From NCBI GenBank assembly GCA_026461075.1, contig JAPJNH010000036.1:1-32585 (forward strand): a DNA stretch of 32,585 nt, written 5' to 3'. The notes under the pieces were generated by a model, which worked only from the letters and a program-made list of their open reading frames with translations, made no database searches and had not been told where the DNA came from. The stretch is from Chitinophagales bacterium (lineage in GTDB: Bacteria > Bacteroidota > Bacteroidia > Chitinophagales > CAIODY01). Positions 8,409-17,997 of this stretch are shown piece by piece. The stretch's first letter is position 1, and each line of letters opens with the position of its first letter. A program made the position numbers and the translations under genes.

Positions 8409-9107
8409 ATGAAATTTGGGGTAGTTGTATTTCCCGGTTCGAACTGTGACAAGGACATGATTCACGTTTTACGTGATGTTATGAAGCAGGAGGTGGTGGA
8501 GTTGTGGCATAAGGATGCCGATTTGAAGGGCTTGACAGCGAAAGATTGTGTGGTATTGCCAGGAGGCTTCTCTTATGGTGATTACTTGCGTTGCGGCGCT
8601 ATTGCGAATTTATCTCCGATTATGGCGGCGGTGAAGGAGCATGCGGCGAAGGGCGGATATGTATTTGGAGTATGTAATGGATTCCAAATTTTGTGTGAGA
8701 GTGGCTTGTTGCCAGGCGCTTTATTGCGTAATGATGGTCAGTTGTTTATCTGCGAGAACGTCTATTTAACGGCTACGCACCAAGATTCAGCCTTGACGTC
8801 GTTGATTACGCAAGATGATGTGTTAAAAATCCCGATTGCACATGCGGAGGGCAGATATCATGCGGATGAGGCTACGTTGAAGCAGATGATGAAGAATGGG
8901 CAGATTTTGTTCCAATATTGTGATGCGGAGGGAGATGTTGATCCGGACGTGAACCCTAACGGAGCGGTTTGGAATATCGCGGGTATTTGCAATGAGGGCA
9001 AGAATGTATTTGGGATGATGCCACACCCGGAACGTGCTGCTGAAGCGGCGTTGGGGAATGAGGACGGAAGAAAATTATTCGAAAGCTTGATACAAAGCAT
9101 AAATTAG
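8409..9107 (+). CDS. purQ: Phosphoribosylformylglycinamidine synthase subunit PurQ
   Basis: A 232-residue class I glutamine amidotransferase. MKFGVVVFPGSNCDKD is the family N-terminus, LPGGFSYGDYLRCGAIA follows, and the nucleophile elbow GVCNGFQ places the catalytic cysteine at residue 89. The His-Glu pair sits in MMPHPERA near the C-terminus. PurQ supplies ammonia to the PurL subunit in the fourth step of IMP synthesis. ATG 8409 is chosen because the conserved N-terminus starts there; an earlier in-frame start at 8334 would overlap the preceding gene and add 25 residues without family support. Confidence 0.96.
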   Translation: MKFGVVVFPGSNCDKDMIHVLRDVMKQEVVELWHKDADLKGLTAKDCVVLPGGFSYGDYLRCGAIANLSPIMAAVKEHAAKGGYVFGVCNGFQILCESGLLPGALLRNDGQLFICENVYLTATHQDSALTSLITQDDVLKIPIAHAEGRYHADEATLKQMMKNGQILFQYCDAEGDVDPDVNPNGAVWNIAGICNEGKNVFGMMPHPERAAEAALGNEDGRKLFESLIQSIN

Positions 9108-9108
9108 T

Positions 9109-9138
9109 TTGTAAATAATCGCAAAAAGCGTATATTTG
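9109..9138 (+). promoter_or_regulatory. Promoter of the tRNA-Ser gene
   Basis: TTG at 9109-9111, a 19-nt spacer and TATATTTG at 9131-9138 form a perfect Bacteroidota promoter. It lies 18 nt before the tRNA, as expected for a short 5' leader. The TTG overlaps the two bases after the purQ stop. This is the best promoter match in the window and supports the lineage assignment. Confidence 0.75.
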
Positions 9139-9156
9139 CAATCCCTTTTGTGGGAC

Positions 9157-9247
<91 letters not shown>

Positions 9248-9249
9248 TT

Positions 9250-9293
9250 AAAAAACCCGAAAAGCACGTTGTAGACGGCTTTTCGGGTTTTTT
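9250..9293. terminator. Rho-independent terminator after tRNA-Ser
   Basis: A perfect 16-bp stem (AAAAAACCCGAAAAGC, 9250-9265, with its complement 9278-9293) and a 12-nt loop, with a T tract on either strand. It starts four bases after the tRNA and can work in both directions. Confidence 0.85.
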
Positions 9294-9306
9294 CGTTATT
9301 GAAATT

Positions 9307-9328
9307 CCCCACATTTTCCCCACATTTT
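9307..9328. repeat. Two adjacent copies of CCCCACATTTT
   Basis: Perfect 11-bp tandem repeat 60 bp inside the tRNA-proximal end of the island. Short direct repeats in this position can be arm-type binding sites of a tyrosine integrase; that role is inference. Confidence 0.4.
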
Positions 9329-9530
9329 TCATAACTTGCGCTGTGCACAAGTATTTTTCTTGTAGGTCAAAAAAGAAGGCCTATTACACGGAATTGGCAC
9401 CGTAAACAGGTTCAATTAGTAGCTAAGTCGTCATTTACATTTGAATGGATAGGTATAAACCAGTGAATGCATAGCCACCATTATGGTATTGGATTCTCAA
9501 TAAATTTCAACCGCTTTTAATGCTTATCGC

Positions 9531-9746
9531 TCTATTTCCATTCTCACATACGTTCGTATACAAGAATAAAAAAGTCGCTAATTACCACTTTATTAATGAG
9601 CGAATTTTAACTGCCATTAACTCCACTTGACAGTTATTGATATGGTTCAGTTCATATCAATCTATGTTGATACACATCGATGTGTTTCGATTTATATACT
9701 TATAAATTGATTTAATTCGATTTGAATTGATGTGAATCTATTTGAA
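9531..9746. repeat. Direct repeat A, with 11 x 10-bp phased array
   Basis: 216 bp, highly similar to 17471-17680 in the same orientation; the main length difference is six bases after TCTATTTCCA. The first half contains the palindrome ATACG-TT-CGTAT. From 9637 to 9746 the sequence falls into eleven consecutive 10-mers, most of the form TYGATNTGAA (for example TCGATTTGAA and TTGATGTGAA). A 10-bp period does not fit coding DNA and puts each unit on the same face of the helix. Confidence 0.8.
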
Positions 9747-9909
9747 CTTAATGAGGTATTAATTTGTGTTAAAACGTACCTTATTTTACATGCATTTTAT
9801 GCTCAGGAATATCGTATTTGATAAATAAAAAATCTATTTTTTTTAATTTAATAATTCATTCGTTTTTTTTCTGTTTTTGTTTGGAGTGGTCAAAATGTTG
9901 AAAAATATA

Positions 9910-9974
9910 CCCTAAAACTAGTGAAAATGGAGTCGTTTTCGACTGCTTTTTGCAAAAATACCCTAGTTTTAGGG
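9910..9974. promoter_or_regulatory. Long inverted repeat with nested hairpin upstream of the giant gene
   Basis: CCCTAAAACTAG (9910-9921) is the exact reverse complement of CTAGTTTTAGGG (9963-9974). Inside the 41-nt spacer is a second perfect hairpin, AGTCG-TTTT-CGACT (9931-9944). The structure ends just before the TTG of the candidate promoter, so it could be an operator, a terminator for transcripts entering the island, or a recombination site. Confidence 0.55.
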
Positions 9975-9976
9975 TC

Positions 9977-10007
9977 TTGACAAACGTGATTTGAGGTTGT
10001 ACTTTTA
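9977..10007 (+). promoter_or_regulatory. Candidate promoter of the 2083-residue protein gene
   Basis: TTG at 9977-9979, a 20-nt spacer and TACTTTTA at 10000-10007 (consensus TAnnTTTG with the last base changed). It would give a leader of about 50 nt before ATG 10061. Confidence 0.4.
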
Positions 10008-10060
10008 TGAAAATATTTTTAATGTGATTCGCATTAATATTAATTACTAAAAAGTAAAGA

Positions 10061-13000
10061 ATGATTTCAACTACTCTAAAACAGCAAATCAAGTTAGGTA
10101 AAAGTTCGTTTGGGCTAAAATATCTAATTCAAAAAAGAAATTCAATTAACCCTATTCTTCGTTTCCTTTTCTTCTTTTGGTCACTTAATTTACTTGCCAT
10201 GTTCAATCCGCAAGTATCATTAGCACAAACAAACTCGCCTTTTACCGCCACCAAACCAGAGCATCTTGGTGTGGATAGAGCGTTTGATTCCATTTATGAT
10301 GGCTTTGGAAATAAGTGGGCTATTGAGGATTTAGAAATCAATGATTCGTCCGCTTCAAATACAACTTCAAAGCAATCTTTTCAGCTTTGTACTTCAGGCT
10401 ATTTTAAACTTTATTTTGAACAAGGGTGTGGAATGGAAGGGGCAACACCAATTGAAATCGCAAGAAGAAATGTAATTTGCAAATTATTTTTAGATATTTC
10501 GAATTTTATTAACTCTCCGCTTCTAACTTCAGGTCAACACATTAATATTTGGGTTCGCGATATAAACGCTGTGTTAAGCACCCCATGCTCTTCTAGTGGA
10601 CAACCCACTCTAGGTTTAGCCACTTCATTCTATTCGATTCCCAATAATTTAAGTGCAGGCGGAATTGCTGATAACCTTATTTGGCAAACTATCAATACAG
10701 GAGTTGATGCCTATAATAACTTCGCATTACCTTTGACAGCCCAAGGAATTGCAAGTAATGGCTATTTTAACTATAATTTGTATCATGGCGTTATTGCATT
10801 TAATTTTAATGCTTCATGTGGAATAAATTGGTGTCCAAGTAATTCATGGGCCACCTTACCTTTAGCCAATTCTTCAGAATTTGACTTATATACTGTTGCT
10901 TTGCATGAGATAACGCATTCATTAGGTTTTAGCTCAGCAATTTCCTCTAATGGAACTTCTATTTTCTCCTCTGGTGGCACTGGACAATATTTTACACGAT
11001 ATGATTCCTATTTAGAAACCTCAAATGGCTTGGGACGCCCAAGTGGAACCCATTTAATCACTTCCCCGTCAAGCTCATGTACGAATTATAATGTTGTGTT
11101 TAATGCTAATGTCAGTGCAAGTGTTTTAGCCCCTGCTGGAGCTAGCTCAAAGACTAATATCGAATATGTTAGTTCTAGCAATTTTGGACAGCCAGTCTAT
11201 ACCCCTGCAGTTTGGGCACCTAACTTAAGTCTAAGCCATTTTGATGATATGTCCTTTAATAATGGAGCTGTTGGAGGCTCTTTGGGCGCAACTAGTTATA
11301 CACCTTGCACAACTTTGGGCTGCTATTTCACGATGACACCCAATTATGGACTTGGTGTAAATAATAGGTACTTGATGGCTGAAGAAAAAAATGTTCTTTG
11401 TGATTTAGGTTATAGCTTGAATAATTCATTTGGAAGTAGTACTGTAATTGGATCTACTGAAACATATACCAATACTTGTAACAACTCTGTATTGGCAGGC
11501 CTAAATGATGGAATAATAGGAGGTGGATACACTTATACTGGTGTTTTAACTACTTCAGGCGGCAGTTTTTTAATAACTAATATTTTGAGTAATGATTATG
11601 ATGCGCATACATCAAATTTACACCCAACTAGCTTTAAATGCTTAGAAGATATTACTGACCCGACAATTACTTTATCTACCACAAGTGGATCGTTTCCTGG
11701 AAATTTCACTTTCAATTATACAGGTAGTTCGAAACTTGGTGTACATATTTTAAGGTATATTCCCTATGATAATGCAACTTATAATTCAGGTAACATTACC
11801 TACATTTTTGTTTATTTAAGTAATAAAGATTGCACACCTAGTATGTGTAACCTCGTTTCTAATGGTGACTTTGAAAGTAATATTGGGCCAATTAATCCTG
11901 CCCAATTTTTGTTTCCCTTGGATAATAAAGAGGCTTGCTGGCAAGATGTGTTGAATAATTATGATGTTTACTCTGATTTAACGACACCTGGAAGTACTTT
12001 CATCCCGAGTTCAGCTAACTATGTTCCGACTAGTCGTTTTTCTTCGCCTGCATTAAATTACTCTATGACCACTACGCCCAATCATAATTTTATTGGCATT
12101 GTTGGTTGGTATAACAAGACCAAAGGGTATTATTTGGAAGCAATTGAAAATGTCCTTCAAACACCTTTAATTGCTGGACAAAGTTATGTGCTTAGTTTGC
12201 AAGCAAACTTAGCAGATTCAAAAGGAAATGTATTATCACCATACCCTTTTGGACATCTACGAGTTTTAGGAACTAATTCACTTTTGCCAAGTAATAGTTT
12301 TCCTATTAGTCTTCTTTCAACTAATCCATCAAGCGCAGGTTACTATGATTTGGTTCAAAATATACCAACTGCTAATTGGTTTGAAGTTCCTTTAAATGGA
12401 AATGCATGGAATAATTTTACTTGCACATTTACCGCGCCTGTAAATTTGTCTTATATAGTTATTGTTAATGATGCTGTTAAAACATATTCAGTTTACGGAA
12501 GTGTTCCAAGTAATAAAGCATCTTACATATATATTGATAATGTAGAAATTCAGCCAGCATCTACAGCCGTTACTTTAAATTTGCCGAAGAGCGCTTGTTC
12601 TTCAAATGATATAATTAATAATTTATCTCAATACTTAAGCAATATAATGCCAGGCGGGGTATTTACAATTAATATACAAGGAAACGCAGGCTTAAGCTAT
12701 TCTGCTGGTCAATGCGATTACAATCCTGCCTTAGCGGGTGCAGGTTTGCATATAATTACATATACCTATACGGATGTTAATGGATGTAAACATTCAGTGA
12801 GTGATAATATTGGAATGCAACAAAGTTGGAGTCTTGCAGTTACTTCTACTCCAACCACTGTTTGCTATGGGTCTCCTTTGACATTTTATGCAAGTACTAT
12901 AAATTTACCCGTTGGCACTACGGTAAATTATATGCTTTATGACCCAAATAATGTCTTAATCCAGAACACTACTTCTAATGTTTTAACTGTAGCCAACACA

Positions 13001-16000
13001 ACTCAGTTTGGTGCATATACAATTGTTGCAAGTGCTTTAGGTTGTACTAACACTAGTACAATAGGTATTCAACAAGAGCTAAATCCTTTTACATTTACAT
13101 GCCAAGAGGAGGCTAATTGTAGTAACATTGTCCATCTAAGCTATATTGGTAATGGAGGTACAAATCCGACCCAAGTATATTCCATTAATATTGCTTTTCA
13201 ACCAAATGGAGGTTCTCCTATTCCTCTTTCAAATTTTACCTCACCAAGCCTAATTTCAGCACCAATAGCAATACCTCTTACAGGAGCACCTATACTTACT
13301 GGCGGTACAATTATAATAACTATAACTAGTGCAAAGGGTTGTACATTTACTCAAGTCATAAACTTAGAACCATGCTGTGATTATGGCATTTGGGAAGATT
13401 CGCATACTTCGAATTTTAGTTTGTTGTTTAAAAACACGACTACATCGGCCTTAATAGCTAACTTGGGAGGGAACACTATTTTTGCTTCCTATAATTCTAA
13501 CCCTTCTAGCAAAATAATTGTAATTGACGGAATTCTTACAGTGGATGCTAGCTTTACATTTCAAAATTGGGATAACATTAAGTTGACTAAAAATGCTAAA
13601 ATTGAATTGAGCGGTCCGAATGTGAAATTGACATTTGATGGCTGTCACTTAAGCGCCTGCGATAATTATATGTGGAAAGGAATTTTTGCTTCCAATTCAA
13701 CACAAGAAATTGTATTTACAAATTCATTAATTGAAGATGCTGAATGTGCTATTAAAAGTTTAAATGGTCAAATTTATGCGCAAAACACTGTTTTTAATAA
13801 GAATTTAATTTCTTTGAATATTATAAACATGGGGCAACATAACATTGTTTACAATGGTACTGCTGTTAATACGATTTGTAAAAATTGTAAGTTTTATTGC
13901 CATTCAAATATTGCATTTACTTCAAATGGTGGATCAAGTTGGATTGCTAGTTATTCCAATCCACCTTCCGCATTAGCAACTTTACTTCCTTCTATTAGTT
14001 TTCCTACTGGCAGTTATAGAAGTATGTATGGAATTGTTTTAAACAATGTTGGAAGTGGAAGCACTAATTTTATTAATGTTATTGGTAATAGAACGAACAA
14101 TTATGCTAATTCGAATCATTTCGATAATATAGATCAAGGGATTTACTGTAAGTCGATAAGTAATGTAAAGATTACAGATAACTATTTCTCCAATATTGGC
14201 ACGACACCAACTATTTATGCCGTCAATACAATTTTACAGGCGGGTGTTGCTTTGTATGTGAATCAGGTTAATCTTGCTTATGCGGCCTATAATAAATTTA
14301 ATGATTGTTCTTTAGGTATTGATTGGTTCAATTCTGGTGGAATTTCAAATACCTCACCTTGTGTTGAATACAATATATTTAATCAGAGTTCATTGCCTGC
14401 TCCATTTATTACTGCAACTGGGTTGAAAGTTAGAGGCGAGATATATAAGCGCTTTAATTGTTTCCAAAACAGTTTTACTAATTTGAATTATTCAATAACT
14501 ACTATACAAAATAGTGCATGTAAAATAACGATTGATCAAAATCACATTTATTCTCAGATAGGAAATACCTTGCAACAAACAAGGGGAATTTCGATTAACG
14601 AGATATCTACTGTTCTAAACAATAGATATTCTGTTACAAATAACGATATACATAATTGCAATACAGGTATTAGTGTTGTAAATAATCGTGCTGCAAGTAT
14701 TAATGTTCCATTAGGCGGTATTTTTCAACGCTTTTTGGGCAATACTATTTATTTTAATAAGTCTACTGGTATTGGCATTTCTTTAAATGGATCTCAAAAC
14801 CAAACAGTACAGTGTAATAGTGTAATTAATACAGGCAATATTTTCTATGCTTATCACGGACTAAAAATTTCAGGTTCTTCGCCTTATAATTTAATTGATG
14901 GAAATAATTTTCAAAATACTGCTATTGGCGCCTATGTATTAGGCAACCAAACACCTACTTATTTTACAGGTAATTATTTCTTTCATGATATAAGAGGAAT
15001 TGAACTGGATCAAAAAGGATATATAGGCGACCAGGGTAAATTTTTGAATCCAAGCTATGGGATTAATACCCAACATTGGGGTAATAAATGGGCATTACCT
15101 AATCTACCTAATGTATATGCAACCTATACTGATAATGGTTCTAATAAAACTACCACTACACCTGCCATGATGCAAAACCACATTTTTGTTTTGGCTAGTG
15201 ATAAAGGTGGCGCAACAAGTACTTATGGATTTAATACATTATTTTCTCAAAGTAATGCGAGCGCTGGAATTTTAGACTTTGCAAATCTTGGTAGTATTGC
15301 ACCATATTATACTTCAATAGCCTGTCAATGTAGTGGTTGTCGAAGTATTGAAGAAGGTGATGCGCCTATTACAGAAGGTGATGAAGCTTTAGCCTCGATT
15401 AATTTAGACTCATTAACCAATAGTTTTTCTGATGAAGAGTTGACAAGTACGTTCTTTCATCAGTTGGCGTTATATGAACAATTGCAGCAAAATCCAGATA
15501 TGCGAAGTTTTATTATAGCCCAGTCCTCTACTACTCCTGAAGCTGAAATAATTAGTGATTTTCTTGACAGGGTAGATTTGTTAGGAAATGAAGAAAGCAA
15601 TAATATTAAATTGATTTATCAACTTGAAACAGAGTTAGATGCAGCTTTTGACAGTACCATAACAGATAGTTCAGCATTTTTCGCAAACAGACAGGCGCAA
15701 ATACTAAATGCCATTAGTTTAAATGATCAAATAAATAGCGAGTTGATGTCAGTTACGTATTTAAAAATGGTGAATACAATTTATTTGCCTATGCTTTTAT
15801 CGGATTCTTTACCCATAATTGAAAATAATGATTTACTTTTATTACAAATGATAGCCAATAGTTGCCCTTCTCAGTATGGTCCTGCTGTTGAGAATGCGCG
15901 TACCTTATTGAGGGCTTACGGTATTCAAACTGAATATGATGATGAAGAGATATGTAGTGTTGGATTGCGAACTTCAAATAATCTTAACGATAATAGTTTA

Positions 16001-16312
16001 CAGAATGACATTGATGCCGCTAATGCTTCGTTAAAAGACAATTTGTTTTCAAATGAAGTTTTGCAAAATCTAAATATATACCCTAATCCAAGCGATGTAG
16101 TATTGAATTTTGAATATGAACAGGTTCCTGTAGGAAGTGTTTTAGAAATTGTAAATGCAGTAGGGGTTAATATGTTAAGTTTAAAACTGAATACTACCAG
16201 TGGTAAACAAGAAGTGATTGTAGATCAATTTCCTGCAGGAGTATATATTGCTAAAATAATAGCAGAAGGTAAAGTGGTTAAACTTGTTAAGTTTAATATT
16301 ATACACCATTAA
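10061..16312 (+). CDS. Giant secreted metalloprotease / beta-helix protein with T9SS type A sorting domain
   Basis: 2083 residues. A signal peptide with a long basic n-region ends at about residue 56 (VSLAQ). Residues about 80-460 form a zinc metalloprotease: HEITHSLGF puts H282, E283 and H286 at the active site. Position 292, where classic metzincins have the third His, is Ser; the likely third ligand is H393 in LSHFDDMSF and the Met-turn M439 in YLMAEE, the spaced layout of leishmanolysin-like (M8) enzymes. Next come a jelly-roll-like domain (CNLVSNGDFES, about 600-840), PKD/Ig-like modules, a right-handed beta-helix with many NxI and GI turns (about 1150-1700), a helical acidic segment (about 1760-1980) and a type A sorting domain (LNIYPNPSDVVLNF to the end). 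Surface adhesion or matrix processing is inferred. The DNA is clearly more AT-rich than purQ, consistent with island cargo. Confidence 0.85.
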   Translation: MISTTLKQQIKLGKSSFGLKYLIQKRNSINPILRFLFFFWSLNLLAMFNPQVSLAQTNSPFTATKPEHLGVDRAFDSIYDGFGNKWAIEDLEINDSSASNTTSKQSFQLCTSGYFKLYFEQGCGMEGATPIEIARRNVICKLFLDISNFINSPLLTSGQHINIWVRDINAVLSTPCSSSGQPTLGLATSFYSIPNNLSAGGIADNLIWQTINTGVDAYNNFALPLTAQGIASNGYFNYNLYHGVIAFNFNASCGINWCPSNSWATLPLANSSEFDLYTVALHEITHSLGFSSAISSNGTSIFSSGGTGQYFTRYDSYLETSNGLGRPSGTHLITSPSSSCTNYNVVFNANVSASVLAPAGASSKTNIEYVSSSNFGQPVYTPAVWAPNLSLSHFDDMSFNNGAVGGSLGATSYTPCTTLGCYFTMTPNYGLGVNNRYLMAEEKNVLCDLGYSLNNSFGSSTVIGSTETYTNTCNNSVLAGLNDGIIGGGYTYTGVLTTSGGSFLITNILSNDYDAHTSNLHPTSFKCLEDITDPTITLSTTSGSFPGNFTFNYTGSSKLGVHILRYIPYDNATYNSGNITYIFVYLSNKDCTPSMCNLVSNGDFESNIGPINPAQFLFPLDNKEACWQDVLNNYDVYSDLTTPGSTFIPSSANYVPTSRFSSPALNYSMTTTPNHNFIGIVGWYNKTKGYYLEAIENVLQTPLIAGQSYVLSLQANLADSKGNVLSPYPFGHLRVLGTNSLLPSNSFPISLLSTNPSSAGYYDLVQNIPTANWFEVPLNGNAWNNFTCTFTAPVNLSYIVIVNDAVKTYSVYGSVPSNKASYIYIDNVEIQPASTAVTLNLPKSACSSNDIINNLSQYLSNIMPGGVFTINIQGNAGLSYSAGQCDYNPALAGAGLHIITYTYTDVNGCKHSVSDNIGMQQSWSLAVTSTPTTVCYGSPLTFYASTINLPVGTTVNYMLYDPNNVLIQNTTSNVLTVANTTQFGAYTIVASALGCTNTSTIGIQQELNPFTFTCQEEANCSNIVHLSYIGNGGTNPTQVYSINIAFQPNGGSPIPLSNFTSPSLISAPIAIPLTGAPILTGGTIIITITSAKGCTFTQVINLEPCCDYGIWEDSHTSNFSLLFKNTTTSALIANLGGNTIFASYNSNPSSKIIVIDGILTVDASFTFQNWDNIKLTKNAKIELSGPNVKLTFDGCHLSACDNYMWKGIFASNSTQEIVFTNSLIEDAECAIKSLNGQIYAQNTVFNKNLISLNIINMGQHNIVYNGTAVNTICKNCKFYCHSNIAFTSNGGSSWIASYSNPPSALATLLPSISFPTGSYRSMYGIVLNNVGSGSTNFINVIGNRTNNYANSNHFDNIDQGIYCKSISNVKITDNYFSNIGTTPTIYAVNTILQAGVALYVNQVNLAYAAYNKFNDCSLGIDWFNSGGISNTSPCVEYNIFNQSSLPAPFITATGLKVRGEIYKRFNCFQNSFTNLNYSITTIQNSACKITIDQNHIYSQIGNTLQQTRGISINEISTVLNNRYSVTNNDIHNCNTGISVVNNRAASINVPLGGIFQRFLGNTIYFNKSTGIGISLNGSQNQTVQCNSVINTGNIFYAYHGLKISGSSPYNLIDGNNFQNTAIGAYVLGNQTPTYFTGNYFFHDIRGIELDQKGYIGDQGKFLNPSYGINTQHWGNKWALPNLPNVYATYTDNGSNKTTTTPAMMQNHIFVLASDKGGATSTYGFNTLFSQSNASAGILDFANLGSIAPYYTSIACQCSGCRSIEEGDAPITEGDEALASINLDSLTNSFSDEELTSTFFHQLALYEQLQQNPDMRSFIIAQSSTTPEAEIISDFLDRVDLLGNEESNNIKLIYQLETELDAAFDSTITDSSAFFANRQAQILNAISLNDQINSELMSVTYLKMVNTIYLPMLLSDSLPIIENNDLLLLQMIANSCPSQYGPAVENARTLLRAYGIQTEYDDEEICSVGLRTSNNLNDNSLQNDIDAANASLKDNLFSNEVLQNLNIYPNPSDVVLNFEYEQVPVGSVLEIVNAVGVNMLSLKLNTTSGKQEVIVDQFPAGVYIAKIIAEGKVVKLVKFNIIHH

Positions 16313-16354
16313 CGAAATATAGTATTACTTAATAATTAAAAGTATTTTAGAGAT

Positions 16355-17386
16355 ATGAAAAAATATATAATTTGCATTATTGCATTTTTATTTCATTCCC
16401 TTGATTCAAATTCTCAGAATTTAATAAAAAACCCAGGATTTGAACAACATAGTGGTCAGTGCGTTCCTTTCGTATATGCATCTTTCGGACTTGACAACCT
16501 ATGTAAAATTGACTTTTGGAAAAGTTCAGGAGGAACTCCAGATGCTTGTTCTACAGGCTTGTTAACAAGTTTACCAATTCCAGGAGCAGGTTTTAGTAAA
16601 AATATTTATCCACACCAAGATAGTTGCTGCGTAGGAATTATAACTTTTATACAAGGACAATTTGTCTCAAGTCCACATAATTGCAGAGAATTATTGCAGG
16701 GAGAACTAACAAAACCCCTTGTAAATGGTCATTTATATGAATTTAGTATATGGGTACATTTGTTAGACACGATTTACAGTATAAGTTCCTATGGGAAAAT
16801 AGCCGGAATAAACAGTTTGAGTGCTTATTTTAGCGATACTATGTTACCCTATAATTATACAGGTTTTCCACCTATACAAAAATTCACTCCACAAGTGCAA
16901 ATTAATCAAATGGTGAGTGATACAGGTAATTGGGTTAAACTAATTGACACTTTTAGGTATTTCGGCAATAAGGTACGATACATAAATATTGGTAATTTTA
17001 AAGCAGATGGTCAATTTCAATGGGTTTTAGTTGACAGTATTAATTTTATGCCAATATTTTCTTATTTCTTTATCGATGATGTTAGTTTAATTGATTTAAA
17101 TAATAACAATACTGGCTTGGAAGAGGAGGAACAAAACAGTAGTGAAGGATTGGTAGTGAGTCCAAATCCTACTACTGATCATATTTCAATGAGTGGAGTG
17201 AAAGTGGCAGAAAGTAGCACAATAGAGGTAATTGATTTATTAGGCAAACTTTGTATTTCGGTTGAAAATAAAACAGCAGAGTCAATTCCTGAAATAGACA
17301 TATCAAAACTTCCCGCAGGTGTCTATTTTGTAAAATTGATCGATATAAATGGTTTGAATCATCGGGTCAAATTCGTCAAGCAATGA
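16355..17386 (+). CDS. Secreted protein with T9SS type A sorting domain
   Basis: A 343-residue protein, 42 bp after the giant protein and in the same direction. The signal peptide ends near residue 20 (LDSNSQ). The mature part opens with NLIKNPGFEQ, the start of a jelly-roll, carbohydrate-binding-like domain common in Bacteroidota (about residues 22-250, with FWKSSGGTPDAC and a C-terminal FIDDVSLIDL strand). A similar NGDFES segment exists inside the giant protein. The last ~80 residues are a type A sorting domain (VVSPNPTTDHISMSG, then LPAGVYFVKL). It is probably exported with, and may bind the same target as, its neighbour. No catalytic motif seen. Confidence 0.85.
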   Translation: MKKYIICIIAFLFHSLDSNSQNLIKNPGFEQHSGQCVPFVYASFGLDNLCKIDFWKSSGGTPDACSTGLLTSLPIPGAGFSKNIYPHQDSCCVGIITFIQGQFVSSPHNCRELLQGELTKPLVNGHLYEFSIWVHLLDTIYSISSYGKIAGINSLSAYFSDTMLPYNYTGFPPIQKFTPQVQINQMVSDTGNWVKLIDTFRYFGNKVRYINIGNFKADGQFQWVLVDSINFMPIFSYFFIDDVSLIDLNNNNTGLEEEEQNSSEGLVVSPNPTTDHISMSGVKVAESSTIEVIDLLGKLCISVENKTAESIPEIDISKLPAGVYFVKLIDINGLNHRVKFVKQ

Positions 17387-17470
17387 CCCTGAATATATAC
17401 TAGGAAAACCTCAAAATAAGTTCACACTGGCGGTGAGTAGTTACAACTTAGTATTAAAGTATTCTGCAAT

Positions 17471-17680
17471 TCTATTTCCACATACGTTCGTATACAAGAT
17501 TAAAATAGTCTCTGATTATTACTTTATTAATAAGCGAATTTTAACTACCATTAACTCTACTTGACAGTTATTGATATGTTTCAATTCAAATCAATCTATG
17601 TTGATGCAAATCGATGTGTTTTGATTTATATACTTATAAATTGATTTAATTCGATTTGAATTGATGTGGATCTATTTGAA
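17471..17680. repeat. Direct repeat B, with 11 x 10-bp phased array
   Basis: Second copy of repeat A, 85 bp after the stop of the second T9SS cargo gene. The phased part is 17571-17680. Substitutions relative to copy A keep the 10-bp register (TCGAT and TTGAT are exchanged in places), and no insertion or deletion occurs in the phased part, which argues that the spacing is under selection. Confidence 0.8.
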
Positions 17681-17948
17681 TAGAAGATGTGCATTTAAGT
17701 ATTGGAAACAAGTATTATTGACTTATCGAATTATTAGATTTTCTGAGTAGAGTTTCAAAATATTTGCTACATCTAATTTATTATGTAATGTAAACAGAAC
17801 CTCCTATGAAGGGTAGGGTTAGGGTTGAAATGTTTCTATATTCAAATTGGTTGACTTTGTTCGTTTACGTTTGCAGCTAAGGTTTTCGGACTTAGTATTC
17901 GGGTGTGTTTCGGAGTTTAAAACTGTCATCCTACACTGAACTTAAATA

Positions 17949-17997
17949 GAAGAAAAATCTTCAAGATTGGACGTCAACGGGCTTATGCAACACCCGT
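17949..17997. terminator. Two small hairpins 3' of the 230-residue protein gene
   Basis: GAAGA-AAAA-TCTTC (17949-17962) and ACGGG-N11-CCCGT (17977-17981 with 17993-17997). On the minus strand they follow the stop at 18014 by 16 bp. Possibly a weak terminator; the second is also reminiscent of recombination-site cores, but I cannot establish that. Confidence 0.3.

Larger units (their letters stand above)
9294..10060. other. 767-bp non-coding stretch at the left end of the island
   Basis: AT-rich and without a credible gene. It holds a twin CCCCACATTTT repeat (9307-9328), direct repeat A with its 10-bp-phased array (9531-9746), a long hairpin (9910-9974) and a candidate promoter for the giant gene (9977-10007). 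The remainder (9330-9530) shows nothing I recognise. Confidence 0.7.

Noticed and set aside
17811-17826. Telomere-like GGGTAGGGTTAGGGTT
   Set aside because: Too short and isolated to mean a replicon end; bacterial chromosomes of this kind are circular. Probably chance in G/T-rich DNA.
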